In this document: positions 24,514 to 32,305 of the stretch, in pieces
Position numbering within the stretch: position 1 is the first letter of the stretch
How the letters are laid out: each line of letters begins with the position of its first letter
Origin: an uncultured Ruminococcus sp.
Lineage (GTDB): Bacteria; Bacillota; Clostridia; Oscillospirales; Ruminococcaceae
Direction of reading: 5' to 3'
Assembly (NCBI GenBank): GCA_937907215.1
Contig: CALESG010000038.1
Location: 1 to 46,731, forward strand
DNA length: 46,731 nt
Translations under genes and position numbers: made by a program
The notes under the pieces: generated by a model
Told to the model about the DNA's origin: nothing
The model's input: only the letters and a program-made list of their open reading frames with translations
Database searches by the model: none

Positions 24514-25503
24514 TCAGGAAATAATCTTTCCTTTATGCTTTGAATTCTTTCCGCTGCTTTTAGATCTCGCTTTTTTAGGAGTTTCCACCGGCTTTTCTTT
24601 GCCGCCCATATCTTCAAAAAGTGTTTCCTCTGAATCAGCACCTTCTCCTAAATCACCAATAAGCTCAGGATTTATCTCTCCTCTTTGCTCATAATAAGGA
24701 TTGATAATATACTTCTGAATAATCGGATAGCTGTTAAAGCACATTATAAGTCCGACCCATGACGCAGGAATAAAAGGCAAAAGTGACATTGCAACAACTG
24801 CTATGCTCATATCGGCAAAAACGATTAGAACTACAAAAATTCCTATGATAACTGAAATTATTAAAAGTGTAATTATATTTTTCTTAAGTGCTATAATAGC
24901 AAGTGAGAAAGAGTTTTTCATAATCTGCTTTATCTTAAGATTAGTTGCTATTATCATAAGAAATGCATAGAAATTCATCATAAGTACAACTATTCCCACA
25001 CTAAGTGCAATTGCAAAGAAAACGTAAAAAATCTTGCTTTCATAATGCTCAATAATAATAGGATAAATATATAAAGATGCCACTATACACATAGCTACAA
25101 AGCAATCGAAAAATCCTAATATACAACTGTACTTAAATTCATTTTTAAATGTCTTGAAAAAATCATGAACCATAAATACAGGCTTCTCCAAAATATACGC
25201 TCTAAGGATCTTGGTATGTCCAGCGGTTGCCGGTCCAATTATAATTGCAAAAAGTAGTGCAAGACCTATTATAAGCAGAACCGTTGGTGCACCAGATGGC
25301 ATTGAGCCATTGTATCTCATGATGAAAACTGCGATCGCACCAACAAGCGGCAGAAAGAATATAGAATACAAAATATTCAACCCTATCATCTTCCAAAATT
25401 TTCTGCCAAATATCTCCATAAACCTAAAAAAAGGTTTTTTCTTAGGAGCGTTTTTTGCGATGCCTGCACCGGCATTTTCATATTTTTTTCCAAACAGACC
25501 CAT
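24514..25503 (-). CDS. DUF624/YesL-like integral membrane protein
   Basis: A 329-aa polytopic membrane protein with about six hydrophobic segments between residues 40 and 265. IIIGPATAGHTKILRAY and the surrounding layout resemble the DUF624 (YesL) family, whose function is unknown although members often neighbour sugar-transport genes. The last 60 residues are polar and strongly charged, ending in a Lys/Ser-rich tail (KKARSKSSGKNSKHKGK), so a cytoplasmic basic tail is likely. ATG at 25503 with AAAGGAA upstream. It follows the SpoIIM-like gene by 24 bp and is probably co-transcribed with it. Confidence 0.65.
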   Translation of the reverse strand: MGLFGKKYENAGAGIAKNAPKKKPFFRFMEIFGRKFWKMIGLNILYSIFFLPLVGAIAVFIMRYNGSMPSGAPTVLLIIGLALLFAIIIGPATAGHTKILRAYILEKPVFMVHDFFKTFKNEFKYSCILGFFDCFVAMCIVASLYIYPIIIEHYESKIFYVFFAIALSVGIVVLMMNFYAFLMIIATNLKIKQIMKNSFSLAIIALKKNIITLLIISVIIGIFVVLIVFADMSIAVVAMSLLPFIPASWVGLIMCFNSYPIIQKYIINPYYEQRGEINPELIGDLGEGADSEETLFEDMGGKEKPVETPKKARSKSSGKNSKHKGKIIS

Positions 25504-25527
25504 TTTATTTAAATTCCTTTCTAATCA

Positions 25528-26118
25528 TTAAAAGAAGCCGCTTAAAACTGCATAAATTCCGCTCAAAAGCAATACCATTAAAAATAATATTCCAAAACGT
25601 ACAAAATAAAGCTTAAGATTTTTTCGCATTCCTTCAGCACTGCTTTCAGAAATATATACCTCAATAGCAGCTAATGAAAACCTTACGGCACTGCGTACCG
25701 CAAGCAAAATTATAAATGATGATGCAATAGTGAAAACTGCCTCGGTCATATATCTTGGAAAAATCACAGCATTAAAATCCCTTGAAAGATATGCCAAACA
25801 ACATCCTGATGTAAATCCATTCATTAAAAGAATGCTTAAAAGACAGGGCTGTCCTACTGCACATAGACCAAAGAAAATTGATAAGATACACTGTACACCA
25901 TTTCTTAAAAAACAGAAGAGAAATACCTCAGCTCTGCTTGCTGATGATTTCACCATTCCATATGTAATACAAAATTTACAGATCGACATATTCTCATGCT
26001 TCATAGTACAAAACATTCCTGCCATAAATCCTATGACAAGCAATATCACATAAATAGAAATTTCTAACTTGCGTCTTTGGTAAGATGTCAACCATAACCT
26101 CAAACTCATTCTTTTCAT
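25528..26118 (-). CDS. SpoIIM-like membrane protein
   Basis: A 196-aa membrane protein with about five hydrophobic segments. The pattern FCFLRNGVQCILSIFFGLCAVG, then LLSILLMNGFTSGCCLAYL and a C-terminal hydrophobic helix resembles stage II sporulation protein M (the SpoIIM/DUF95 fold), which in spore formers takes part in engulfment-stage peptidoglycan remodelling. The match is to pattern only and could mean a non-sporulation relative. The ribosome binding site AGGAGG is 7 nt before the ATG and is fully complementary to TTCCTCCT about 40 nt upstream (see findings). The next gene is the YesL-like protein. Confidence 0.5.
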   Translation of the reverse strand: MKRMSLRLWLTSYQRRKLEISIYVILLVIGFMAGMFCTMKHENMSICKFCITYGMVKSSASRAEVFLFCFLRNGVQCILSIFFGLCAVGQPCLLSILLMNGFTSGCCLAYLSRDFNAVIFPRYMTEAVFTIASSFIILLAVRSAVRFSLAAIEVYISESSAEGMRKNLKLYFVRFGILFLMVLLLSGIYAVLSGFF

Positions 26119-26183
26119 AATATTCCTCCTCTTTGCACTTCGCTCAAGTTTCTTATAAAGCTTATGCAGGAGGAATAAATATT
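26119..26183 (-). promoter_or_regulatory. Candidate ribosome-binding-site sequestering hairpin
   Basis: In the minus-strand RNA, UUCCUCCU (26168-26175) is an 8-nt perfect complement of AGGAGGAA (26123-26130), which is the Shine-Dalgarno of the SpoIIM-like gene. Flanking AAUAUU on both sides and GCA/UGC inside can extend the helix. A TATAAT at 26181-26186 lies just upstream, without a convincing -35. Confidence 0.5.
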
Positions 26184-26224
26184 ATAACATTAAATCAAGT
26201 ATGATGAGAAAATAAAATCTTGCT

Positions 26225-27022
26225 TTACTTTGAAAGCTCATATGCTCTCTTGGTGCATCTGTCACAAGCATCTTTTACTATATCAGTAAGCTTGCCTTCA
26301 TAAAGTGCATCCAGACCCGCAAGAGTTGTTCCACCCGGTGATGATACCATTTTAATAAGCTCATCTACAGTCATACCAGAATCTGTAAGCATTTTGGCAG
26401 AGCCAATTAAAGTTTGAGCAAAAAGTGACAATGCTGTATCACCGCTGATATTCTGTGACTCTGCATATTCAACAAAGCCTTTGGCAAACAAATATATAAA
26501 TGCTGGACTGCTGCCATTTATTGCAATGATTTCTTTCATCTTATCCGGTGCTACTATAGCAGTTATACCGCATGAATCAAAAATCTGTTTTACAACTGAA
26601 AATTCCTCATCGCTTACAGCGTCATTCTTTGAAAGTGCAGTTGCACCTGCACCTAAAAGCAATGGTGTATTTGGCATAACGATAATAACTTTCGCATTCG
26701 GGATAGTTTCCAATCGGATATATTCAGATGTAATACCTGCTGCTATTGACACTATGACAGTATCTTCAGTGACATAATCTTTTATAGACGGCAATGCATC
26801 TCCAAACTGCTGTGGCTTTATTGCAAGGAAAACATATTTACATTCTGCGGCAACATCAGCTGCACTTGCCTTTGGCTTAACCCCTATTTCTGCAAGAGCA
26901 TCAAGTTTATCTTTAAAAGGGTCAAATGCAAAGAGTTCAGCTTCACTTGACATACTGCTGCCTGCAATGCCTTTCATAATGGCACTGCCCATATTACCTG
27001 CACCTATAAAACCTATTTTCAT
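26225..27022 (-). CDS. proC: Pyrroline-5-carboxylate reductase
   Basis: Last step of proline synthesis, NAD(P)H reduction of pyrroline-5-carboxylate. 265 aa, with the N-terminal Rossmann motif KIGFIGAGNMGSAIMKGI, VMPNTPLLLGAGATAL, NGSSPAFIYLF, and the conserved C-terminal KMVSSPGGTTLAGLDALYEG. ATG at 27022 with an ACGAGG ribosome binding site rather far upstream (12 nt). It stands alone behind its own promoter. Confidence 0.96.
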   Translation of the reverse strand: MKIGFIGAGNMGSAIMKGIAGSSMSSEAELFAFDPFKDKLDALAEIGVKPKASAADVAAECKYVFLAIKPQQFGDALPSIKDYVTEDTVIVSIAAGITSEYIRLETIPNAKVIIVMPNTPLLLGAGATALSKNDAVSDEEFSVVKQIFDSCGITAIVAPDKMKEIIAINGSSPAFIYLFAKGFVEYAESQNISGDTALSLFAQTLIGSAKMLTDSGMTVDELIKMVSSPGGTTLAGLDALYEGKLTDIVKDACDRCTKRAYELSK

Positions 27023-27063
27023 ATTAAAATCAATCCTCGTTTCAAAAAATATTAGATATTACT

Positions 27064-27092
27064 ATTATACAGTACTAAAAAAAGAAAATCAA
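27064..27092 (-). promoter_or_regulatory. proC promoter
   Basis: Minus-strand TTGATT (27087-27092), 17-bp spacer, TATAAT (27064-27069), about 45 nt before the start codon. Confidence 0.7.
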
Positions 27093-27118
27093 GTAAATTT
27101 TAAAAATATATAAACTGA

Positions 27119-27820
27119 TCATCCAAAAATAAATACAAGCAGATCCCAAAACATATGAAGTGTAATAGGAAGAATAATATTTTTAGTTTTAACAAAAACA
27201 ATACTGAAAACTGCACTTAGTACAATTATAGTTAAAAATCCAAGACTTGTAAAAGAAGATACAAATCTGCCTTCTAAAATCCATATTGGAAAATGTATGC
27301 ACAAAAACATAACTGCATTTATTGCTATGGCAATATACTGTTGTTTTTGGGAGGAATTCTCATTCACAGAAGAATTCAAAAGCCAGCCACGAAATACCAG
27401 TTCTTCTGTTAGTCCCACAAAGATAACTGTTATAATCTCATCAATTCCAAAGCTTTCGGAAATATGCAGTCCTCCAAAGTTTCTAAATGAACTTATACCC
27501 ACGAATAAAATAAAAAACGGAAATATAAGAAGATAGCTTTTCCAATCCGGATTTATTTTTGTGAACATATTTTTTAGCGACACCATACAATTTTCTCTGA
27601 ATTTTACGATGAGTAAAGCAGCAGGCAGCGTCCATACAATATTCTTTATAATACCACTGCGTAAAAATGAGGAAATAAAATTTTCTTCTCCCAAAGCATC
27701 ACAAATCACAGGTCTTAAAAGCAGCGTATATGCTGCCCACACTGCCCAAAGACAAATGTAATATACAATAGGTATAAGAAAAAATTTACTTTTTAAGCTT
27801 TTGTTATTCTCGTTATTCAT
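27119..27820 (-). CDS. CPBP-family intramembrane metalloprotease (CAAX protease-like)
   Basis: A 233-aa polytopic membrane protein. The family's EEXXXR motif is visible as TEELVFRGWLL. The two later histidine motifs follow as LCIHFPIW and LHMFWDL, so the predicted zinc or catalytic residues are all present. Bacterial members process membrane peptides or protect against bacteriocins; the substrate here is unknown. ATG at 27820 overlaps the end of the preceding radical SAM gene by 8 bp, with GGAGG upstream, so it belongs to the nspC transcript. Confidence 0.85.
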   Translation of the reverse strand: MNNENNKSLKSKFFLIPIVYYICLWAVWAAYTLLLRPVICDALGEENFISSFLRSGIIKNIVWTLPAALLIVKFRENCMVSLKNMFTKINPDWKSYLLIFPFFILFVGISSFRNFGGLHISESFGIDEIITVIFVGLTEELVFRGWLLNSSVNENSSQKQQYIAIAINAVMFLCIHFPIWILEGRFVSSFTSLGFLTIIVLSAVFSIVFVKTKNIILPITLHMFWDLLVFIFG

Positions 27821-28733
27821 TTAAAAGTCCCTCCAAATTAAAAATTGGCGTATATAAGGCCTTTGCAGAGGAAAGATCCTGAGAGAACCCTTCAAACCCA
27901 ATATTTTCCGCATATTTAAGCACACTTTGATATTCCATTGTAGTTAGCTTTCGATTAAGATTTTTATAAGACAAATCTGATTCGGGTGGTGTATATTGTC
28001 CCATAAGGCTCAAGAGAAAATTCTCCTTTGGAATTATCTCTGAAAGTCGTTTTAAAATCGCCATAGATTCATGCCTATGTCCGGGCAGTACAAGATGACG
28101 TACTATAATGCCCTTTTCCATAAGCCCGTCTGAATTTATAACAGATGTCCCAACTTGTCTGTACATTTCCACAATCGCTGCTTCAGCAATTTCCGGATAA
28201 TCCTCTGCTTGTGAATAATTTCTCGCTGTATCTCTATAAATATACTTAAAATCAGGCAGATAAATATCTACTATTCCCTCAAGCATTTTTAAGGTTTCAA
28301 CAGTTTCATACCCGCTGCTGTTCCATACTATAGGTATATCAAGCTTTGGCTTTACTTTTATGACAGCTTCTATTATCCATGGCACATAATGCGTTCCTGT
28401 TACAAAATTTATGTTATGAGCGCCCTTTTCTTGTAAATCAAGAATACACTTTGAAAGCTTGTCAACAGTAAGTTCCATTCCAAAGTTTTCCTGACTTATA
28501 ATATGATTTTGACAAAAGCAGCAACGCAGGCTGCATCCTGAAAAAAATATCGTACCCGAACCGCATCTTCCGCTTATGCAGGGTTCTTCTCCAAAATGCA
28601 ATGCACTTCTTGCTGCCCTAACAGTATTTCCACCGCCGCATATGCCCGATGTTTTAGTTCTGTCAGCACCACATTTTTTAGGACAAAGAATACAGTGCGA
28701 TATATCAAATCTATTCATTATGACAGTCTGCAT
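27813..28733 (-). CDS. Radical SAM protein, COG1313 (PflA-like) group
   Basis: A 306-aa radical SAM protein with the 4Fe-4S motif CSLRCCFC (C67, C71, C74 in CX3CX2C spacing). An N-terminal cysteine set, CILCPKKCGADR and GICG, is typical of the group often labelled pyruvate-formate-lyase activating enzyme homologue, whose real substrate is not established. No glycyl-radical enzyme lies nearby to be activated. The ATG at 28733 has GAGG 7 nt upstream and overlaps the end of nspC by 16 bp. A second ATG at 28718 also overlaps the stop codon. It overlaps the CPBP gene downstream. Confidence 0.85.
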   Translation of the reverse strand: MQTVIMNRFDISHCILCPKKCGADRTKTSGICGGGNTVRAARSALHFGEEPCISGRCGSGTIFFSGCSLRCCFCQNHIISQENFGMELTVDKLSKCILDLQEKGAHNINFVTGTHYVPWIIEAVIKVKPKLDIPIVWNSSGYETVETLKMLEGIVDIYLPDFKYIYRDTARNYSQAEDYPEIAEAAIVEMYRQVGTSVINSDGLMEKGIIVRHLVLPGHRHESMAILKRLSEIIPKENFLLSLMGQYTPPESDLSYKNLNRKLTTMEYQSVLKYAENIGFEGFSQDLSSAKALYTPIFNLEGLLNE

Positions 28734-29869
28734 TTAAAATCCTCGTAAGTAAAACTTTTTATAATTTCTATAGTTCCATCTGCTTTATGAAGTGCAATAT
28801 CAGGCAGCGGCATACCATTAAATGTATTTGTCTTTACCATAGAATAAATAGCCATATCACATAAAACAAGTTTATCACCTGCTTTAAGCGGCTTGTCAAA
28901 TGAATAGTCGCCTATAATATCACCTGCCAGACAAGTATTTCCGCCAAGACGATATGTATATTTTTTTTCATTTGGATCACCGCTTCCTATAATATGCGGT
29001 CTGTAAGGCATTTCCAATACATCAGGCATATGACACGCTGCCGAAGCATCAAGTATTGCAACAGGCATTCCGTTATCCACAAAGTCAAGCACTGTTGTTA
29101 CAAGAAATCCTGCATTTAAAGCAACTGCTTCTCCCGGTTCAAGATATACTTGAACGCCGTATCTATCCTGAATAAGTTTAATGCAATCTACAAGCTTTTC
29201 TATATCGTAATCTTCTCTTGTAATATGGTGACCTCCGCCAAAATTTACCCACTTGCACTTTTTAAGATAGCGATCAAACTTTTCAATGACATGAGGAAGA
29301 GTTCGCTCTAACACATCAGAATTCTGCTCACACATTGTATGAAAATGTATTCCCTCTAAGCCGTCAAAAAGTTCATCTGTAAAGCTGTCCACACGGCATC
29401 CCATACGTGAACCCGATATACATGGATTATACAGTTCTGTTTCAACCTCTGCATATTCCGGATTAACTCTTATTCCACAGGAAATATTTCTTCCAAAAGA
29501 ACGCACTGTATCTTTATGCTGCTGCCATTGACTGAGCGTATTGAATACTATATGGTCGCTTATTTTGCATATTTCAGCAATATCAGATTTACTGTATGCC
29601 GGTGAGAATATATGCACCTCACCGCCGAATTCTTCCCTTCCAAGCTTTGCTTCATAAAGACCGCTTGCTGTAGTTCCAGCTAAATATTCACGAAGAATAG
29701 GATATGTACTAAACATTGAAAATGCCTTTTGTGCAAGCAGGATCTTGCATCCTGTTCTCTTCTGAATATCCAAAAGGATCTCACCATTTCTTCTAAGCAA
29801 TCTTTCATCGGTAATAAAACACGGTGTTTTAATATTGGAAATATCAATGTCAAAAGAATCACGTATCAT
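28718..29869 (-). CDS. nspC: Carboxynorspermidine / carboxyspermidine decarboxylase
   Basis: PLP enzyme of the alanine-racemase fold that decarboxylates carboxyspermidine to spermidine (or the nor-compounds), the last step of the alternative polyamine route. 383 aa. The PLP lysine is K48 in ILLAQKAF, with TASGLYEAKLG, HFHTMCEQN, WVNFGGGHH and EPGEAVAL all as in NspC. I chose the ATG at 29869 because GGAG lies 8 nt upstream; a TTG two codons earlier is too close to it. The partner carboxyspermidine dehydrogenase is not in the window. Gene order: zinc-ribbon protein, nspC, radical SAM, CPBP protease. Confidence 0.92.
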   Translation of the reverse strand: MIRDSFDIDISNIKTPCFITDERLLRRNGEILLDIQKRTGCKILLAQKAFSMFSTYPILREYLAGTTASGLYEAKLGREEFGGEVHIFSPAYSKSDIAEICKISDHIVFNTLSQWQQHKDTVRSFGRNISCGIRVNPEYAEVETELYNPCISGSRMGCRVDSFTDELFDGLEGIHFHTMCEQNSDVLERTLPHVIEKFDRYLKKCKWVNFGGGHHITREDYDIEKLVDCIKLIQDRYGVQVYLEPGEAVALNAGFLVTTVLDFVDNGMPVAILDASAACHMPDVLEMPYRPHIIGSGDPNEKKYTYRLGGNTCLAGDIIGDYSFDKPLKAGDKLVLCDMAIYSMVKTNTFNGMPLPDIALHKADGTIEIIKSFTYEDFKCRLS

Positions 29870-29891
29870 AAACAAATCTCCTTATAATTAT

Positions 29892-30695
29892 TTACTCTAC
29901 AAGAATAAAAAAGCTCCAAAGTCCACTCTGGTCATCATAAACAGCATCAATACCGGCAAGCGATATTTCACTTCCGAATACAAGGTCTGTTCCTTTTGAT
30001 GGGTCAGAATCGCCTTTGTATTTTTCAAGTGCATCTTGAGCATTGGCAGTATTCAAAAGAGTAAAAACAGTTATTTTTTCTGTATCGTCCGCAAGCAAAT
30101 TTCTTATAAGCTTTTCTGCATTCTGCTCATAATCAAGACCTACCGCACTATATTCATCCGCAATGCTTTCCGCTGCAATAGTAATATCAGAACTCCATGT
30201 AATCTCATCCATGCTGTTTTCAGTTCGCTCATGATTTAAAATTTGATAAAATCGCATACGCTCTACATTTGACCAAACATCTTCGGTATGATCACGCACC
30301 ACGGGATTTTTTACGGAATATATCTGCTTCAAAGCCGTGACAGTTTGATTATAACCACAAGTTTGATCATTATATCTTGCTTCAATATCATCTACAGCGT
30401 CAAGCAGTATAAGCTGATACCGGCTGTCTGATGCTTCATTCGGAGATACTTCACACAATGATGCAACCGCATAGCTTCCATCTGCACTTTCCATATCTCT
30501 CTGAAACGATGTATCAGGCATGAATATCAACACTGCAACAACAATTAAAACAAGCACAAGACAGCATATTCCAAGAGTAATATATATTTTATGTCTTTCT
30601 TTTTTGAATTTAAATTTCTGTTTTTCATTTTCTATACAAAACGGACACTCAACAGTGTCCGGCGGCAATTCTCTTCCGCAATTTATACATTTCAT
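29892..30695 (-). CDS. Zinc-ribbon single-pass membrane protein of unknown function
   Basis: A 267-aa protein. The N-terminal zinc ribbon has CINC and CPFC (Cys 3, 6, 17, 20), followed by a Lys-rich stretch (24-37), one transmembrane helix (about 38-59) and an extracytoplasmic domain of about 205 residues. Within the latter, ILNHERTENSMDEITWSSDITIAAESIADEYS (about 152-183) weakly recalls the start of CAP/SCP domains, but the later CAP motifs are not evident. The ATG at 30695 is chosen because AAGGAG is 9 nt upstream. First gene of the transcript that continues into nspC (22 bp gap). No function can be assigned. Confidence 0.75.
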   Translation of the reverse strand: MKCINCGRELPPDTVECPFCIENEKQKFKFKKERHKIYITLGICCLVLVLIVVAVLIFMPDTSFQRDMESADGSYAVASLCEVSPNEASDSRYQLILLDAVDDIEARYNDQTCGYNQTVTALKQIYSVKNPVVRDHTEDVWSNVERMRFYQILNHERTENSMDEITWSSDITIAAESIADEYSAVGLDYEQNAEKLIRNLLADDTEKITVFTLLNTANAQDALEKYKGDSDPSKGTDLVFGSEISLAGIDAVYDDQSGLWSFFILVE

Positions 30696-30798
30696 ATACA
30701 AATGCTCCTTTTATTTTTAATATAAAATATTTTAATATAAAATACATCAACTATATAATATATCAAGAAAAAATTATACAAAACAGACTCTGTATTAC

Positions 30799-30827
30799 AT
30801 TTTACTATATAGATATATATTTGTCAA
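30799..30827 (-). promoter_or_regulatory. Promoter of the zinc-ribbon/nspC operon
   Basis: Minus-strand TTGACA (30822-30827), 17-bp spacer, TAAAAT (30799-30804), about 100 nt upstream of the first start codon. Confidence 0.65.
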
Positions 30828-30947
30828 GAATAGATAAAAAACAAATACAACGTTGAGCATTTTAAAAATCAGCTTTGCAAAATGCAATTGATTTAGGCAA
30901 AATTCACATAAATTCGTCAGATATGCATCTTTTCTGCCTTATTTGTC
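30828..30947. other. Spacer between divergent promoters
   Basis: AT-rich and non-coding. The only structure I see is GCATTTT (30857-30863) with an inverted AAAATGC (30879-30885), a possible weak operator or chance palindrome. Confidence 0.4.
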
Positions 30948-30976
30948 TTGACAATTTTCTTGTAGCGTATTATAAT
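30948..30976 (+). promoter_or_regulatory. Promoter of the D-Ala-D-Ala carboxypeptidase gene
   Basis: TTGACA at 30948-30953, 17-bp spacer, TATAAT at 30971-30976. Transcription would start near 30983, which rules against the in-frame ATG at 30982 and supports the start at 31015. Confidence 0.85.
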
Positions 30977-31014
30977 TAAAATTGATGTACTATAATTCTT
31001 TACGAGGTGTAATC

Positions 31015-32268
31015 ATGGGCTATAATAAAAGAAAAGATCAAAAAAGTAAACTGATATTTATTCTTATAATTGTTTTTGTTTTAATCATAGGTATATTTAC
31101 TACAGCAGCAATTGTAGCAAACAACAAATCTGATTGGAAAACACGTAATACTTCCGCAGATGCTGACGCTTCAGATCAATCGCTGTTTTTAGATGATACA
31201 TCTGAAAGTAAAACACAGTCGGAAACTGATCCTGTTTCTAAAGATGATGTTAATGATAATATAGATCCAAACTACCCAAGGCTTTCCGACGATGCTTTGA
31301 AACTTGACAAATCCAATATCTACAGTGACTATGCTGTACTGCTTGATGTAGAAAGCAACCAGATATTGGCATATAGAGGTGCAGATTCAAAAATGAATCC
31401 AGCCTCTATCACAAAAGTAATGACACTGCTTGTTGCTATAGAAAACATTTCTGATTTCAATGCTACATACACTATTACTTACGACATGATAAGTCCTCTT
31501 ATTGAACAAGATGCTGCACGTGCCGGATTTGAAGATCAGGAAACAGTAACTATAACAGATCTTTTATATGGCATGATACTTCCATCCGGTGCTGATGCTA
31601 CAATGGCTATTGTGGAATATGTTTCAAAAACAGAAGATAAATTCGTTGAACTCATGAATAAAAAGGCTGAAGAACTTGGAATGGTCAACACACATTTTAC
31701 AAATGCAGTCGGTCTTTATAATGCAAAGCATTATTCTACAGCAACAGATCTTGCTGTGCTTATGAAAGAAGCTATTAAAAATGATATTTGCAGAAAAATT
31801 TTAAGTACAGTTGAATATAATACAACTTCAACTCAACAGCACCCGGGCGGTATCCTTTTGCAAAGCACTGCTTTTAGCAGAATGTACGGTTCAGAAGTAA
31901 AAGGAATTGAAATAATGGGTGCAAAAACAGGATTCCACGACCAAGCAAAACAGTGTCTTGCAAGCTATGCAAAAGCAATTGACGGCAAGGAATATATTCT
32001 TGTAACATGTCACGCTCCAACTGATATGGATCCTATATGGGATGCATTTGCAATTTATGGTACCATTACAGGCACATACGATATGCCTACTGACCTTGAT
32101 AAAAGAAAGACAACAACTACTTCAGAAGTTTACGTTGTTGTTACAGATGAAAACGGTGCATTGGTAACTGATGAAAACGGTGAGATCGTAACAGAACTCG
32201 CAAGTGCTTCTAAAGAAACAACTACAGAAACTGTTGCTGCTGAAGATACAGAAGATACACAAGAATAA
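31015..32268 (+). CDS. Serine D-Ala-D-Ala carboxypeptidase (peptidase S11, PBP5/DacA-like)
   Basis: Trims the terminal D-Ala from peptidoglycan stem peptides on the outer face of the membrane. 417 aa. N-terminal membrane anchor at about 13-34, an acidic Ser/Asp-rich spacer (40-85), then the penicillin-binding catalytic domain with SXXK as SITK (S131, K134) and KTG at 304-306 in GAKTGFHDQA. The middle SXN motif reads SGA (191-193, in LPSGADAT), so the usual Asn is Ala. The C-terminus has a short tandem repeat, VTDENGALVTDENGEIVTE, and an acidic Thr/Glu tail rather than an amphipathic anchor. GAGG precedes the ATG. The VanY-like gene follows after 37 bp. Confidence 0.88.
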   Translation: MGYNKRKDQKSKLIFILIIVFVLIIGIFTTAAIVANNKSDWKTRNTSADADASDQSLFLDDTSESKTQSETDPVSKDDVNDNIDPNYPRLSDDALKLDKSNIYSDYAVLLDVESNQILAYRGADSKMNPASITKVMTLLVAIENISDFNATYTITYDMISPLIEQDAARAGFEDQETVTITDLLYGMILPSGADATMAIVEYVSKTEDKFVELMNKKAEELGMVNTHFTNAVGLYNAKHYSTATDLAVLMKEAIKNDICRKILSTVEYNTTSTQQHPGGILLQSTAFSRMYGSEVKGIEIMGAKTGFHDQAKQCLASYAKAIDGKEYILVTCHAPTDMDPIWDAFAIYGTITGTYDMPTDLDKRKTTTTSEVYVVVTDENGALVTDENGEIVTELASASKETTTETVAAEDTEDTQE

Positions 32269-32305
32269 TCATAAAAAAGATAGCTCGAAAGGAGAACCAG
32301 TCATT

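Noticed and set aside
27813..28733. Calling the radical SAM protein a true pyruvate formate-lyase activating enzyme
   Set aside because: The N-terminal cysteine pattern matches the COG1313 group, and no pflB-like gene is nearby.
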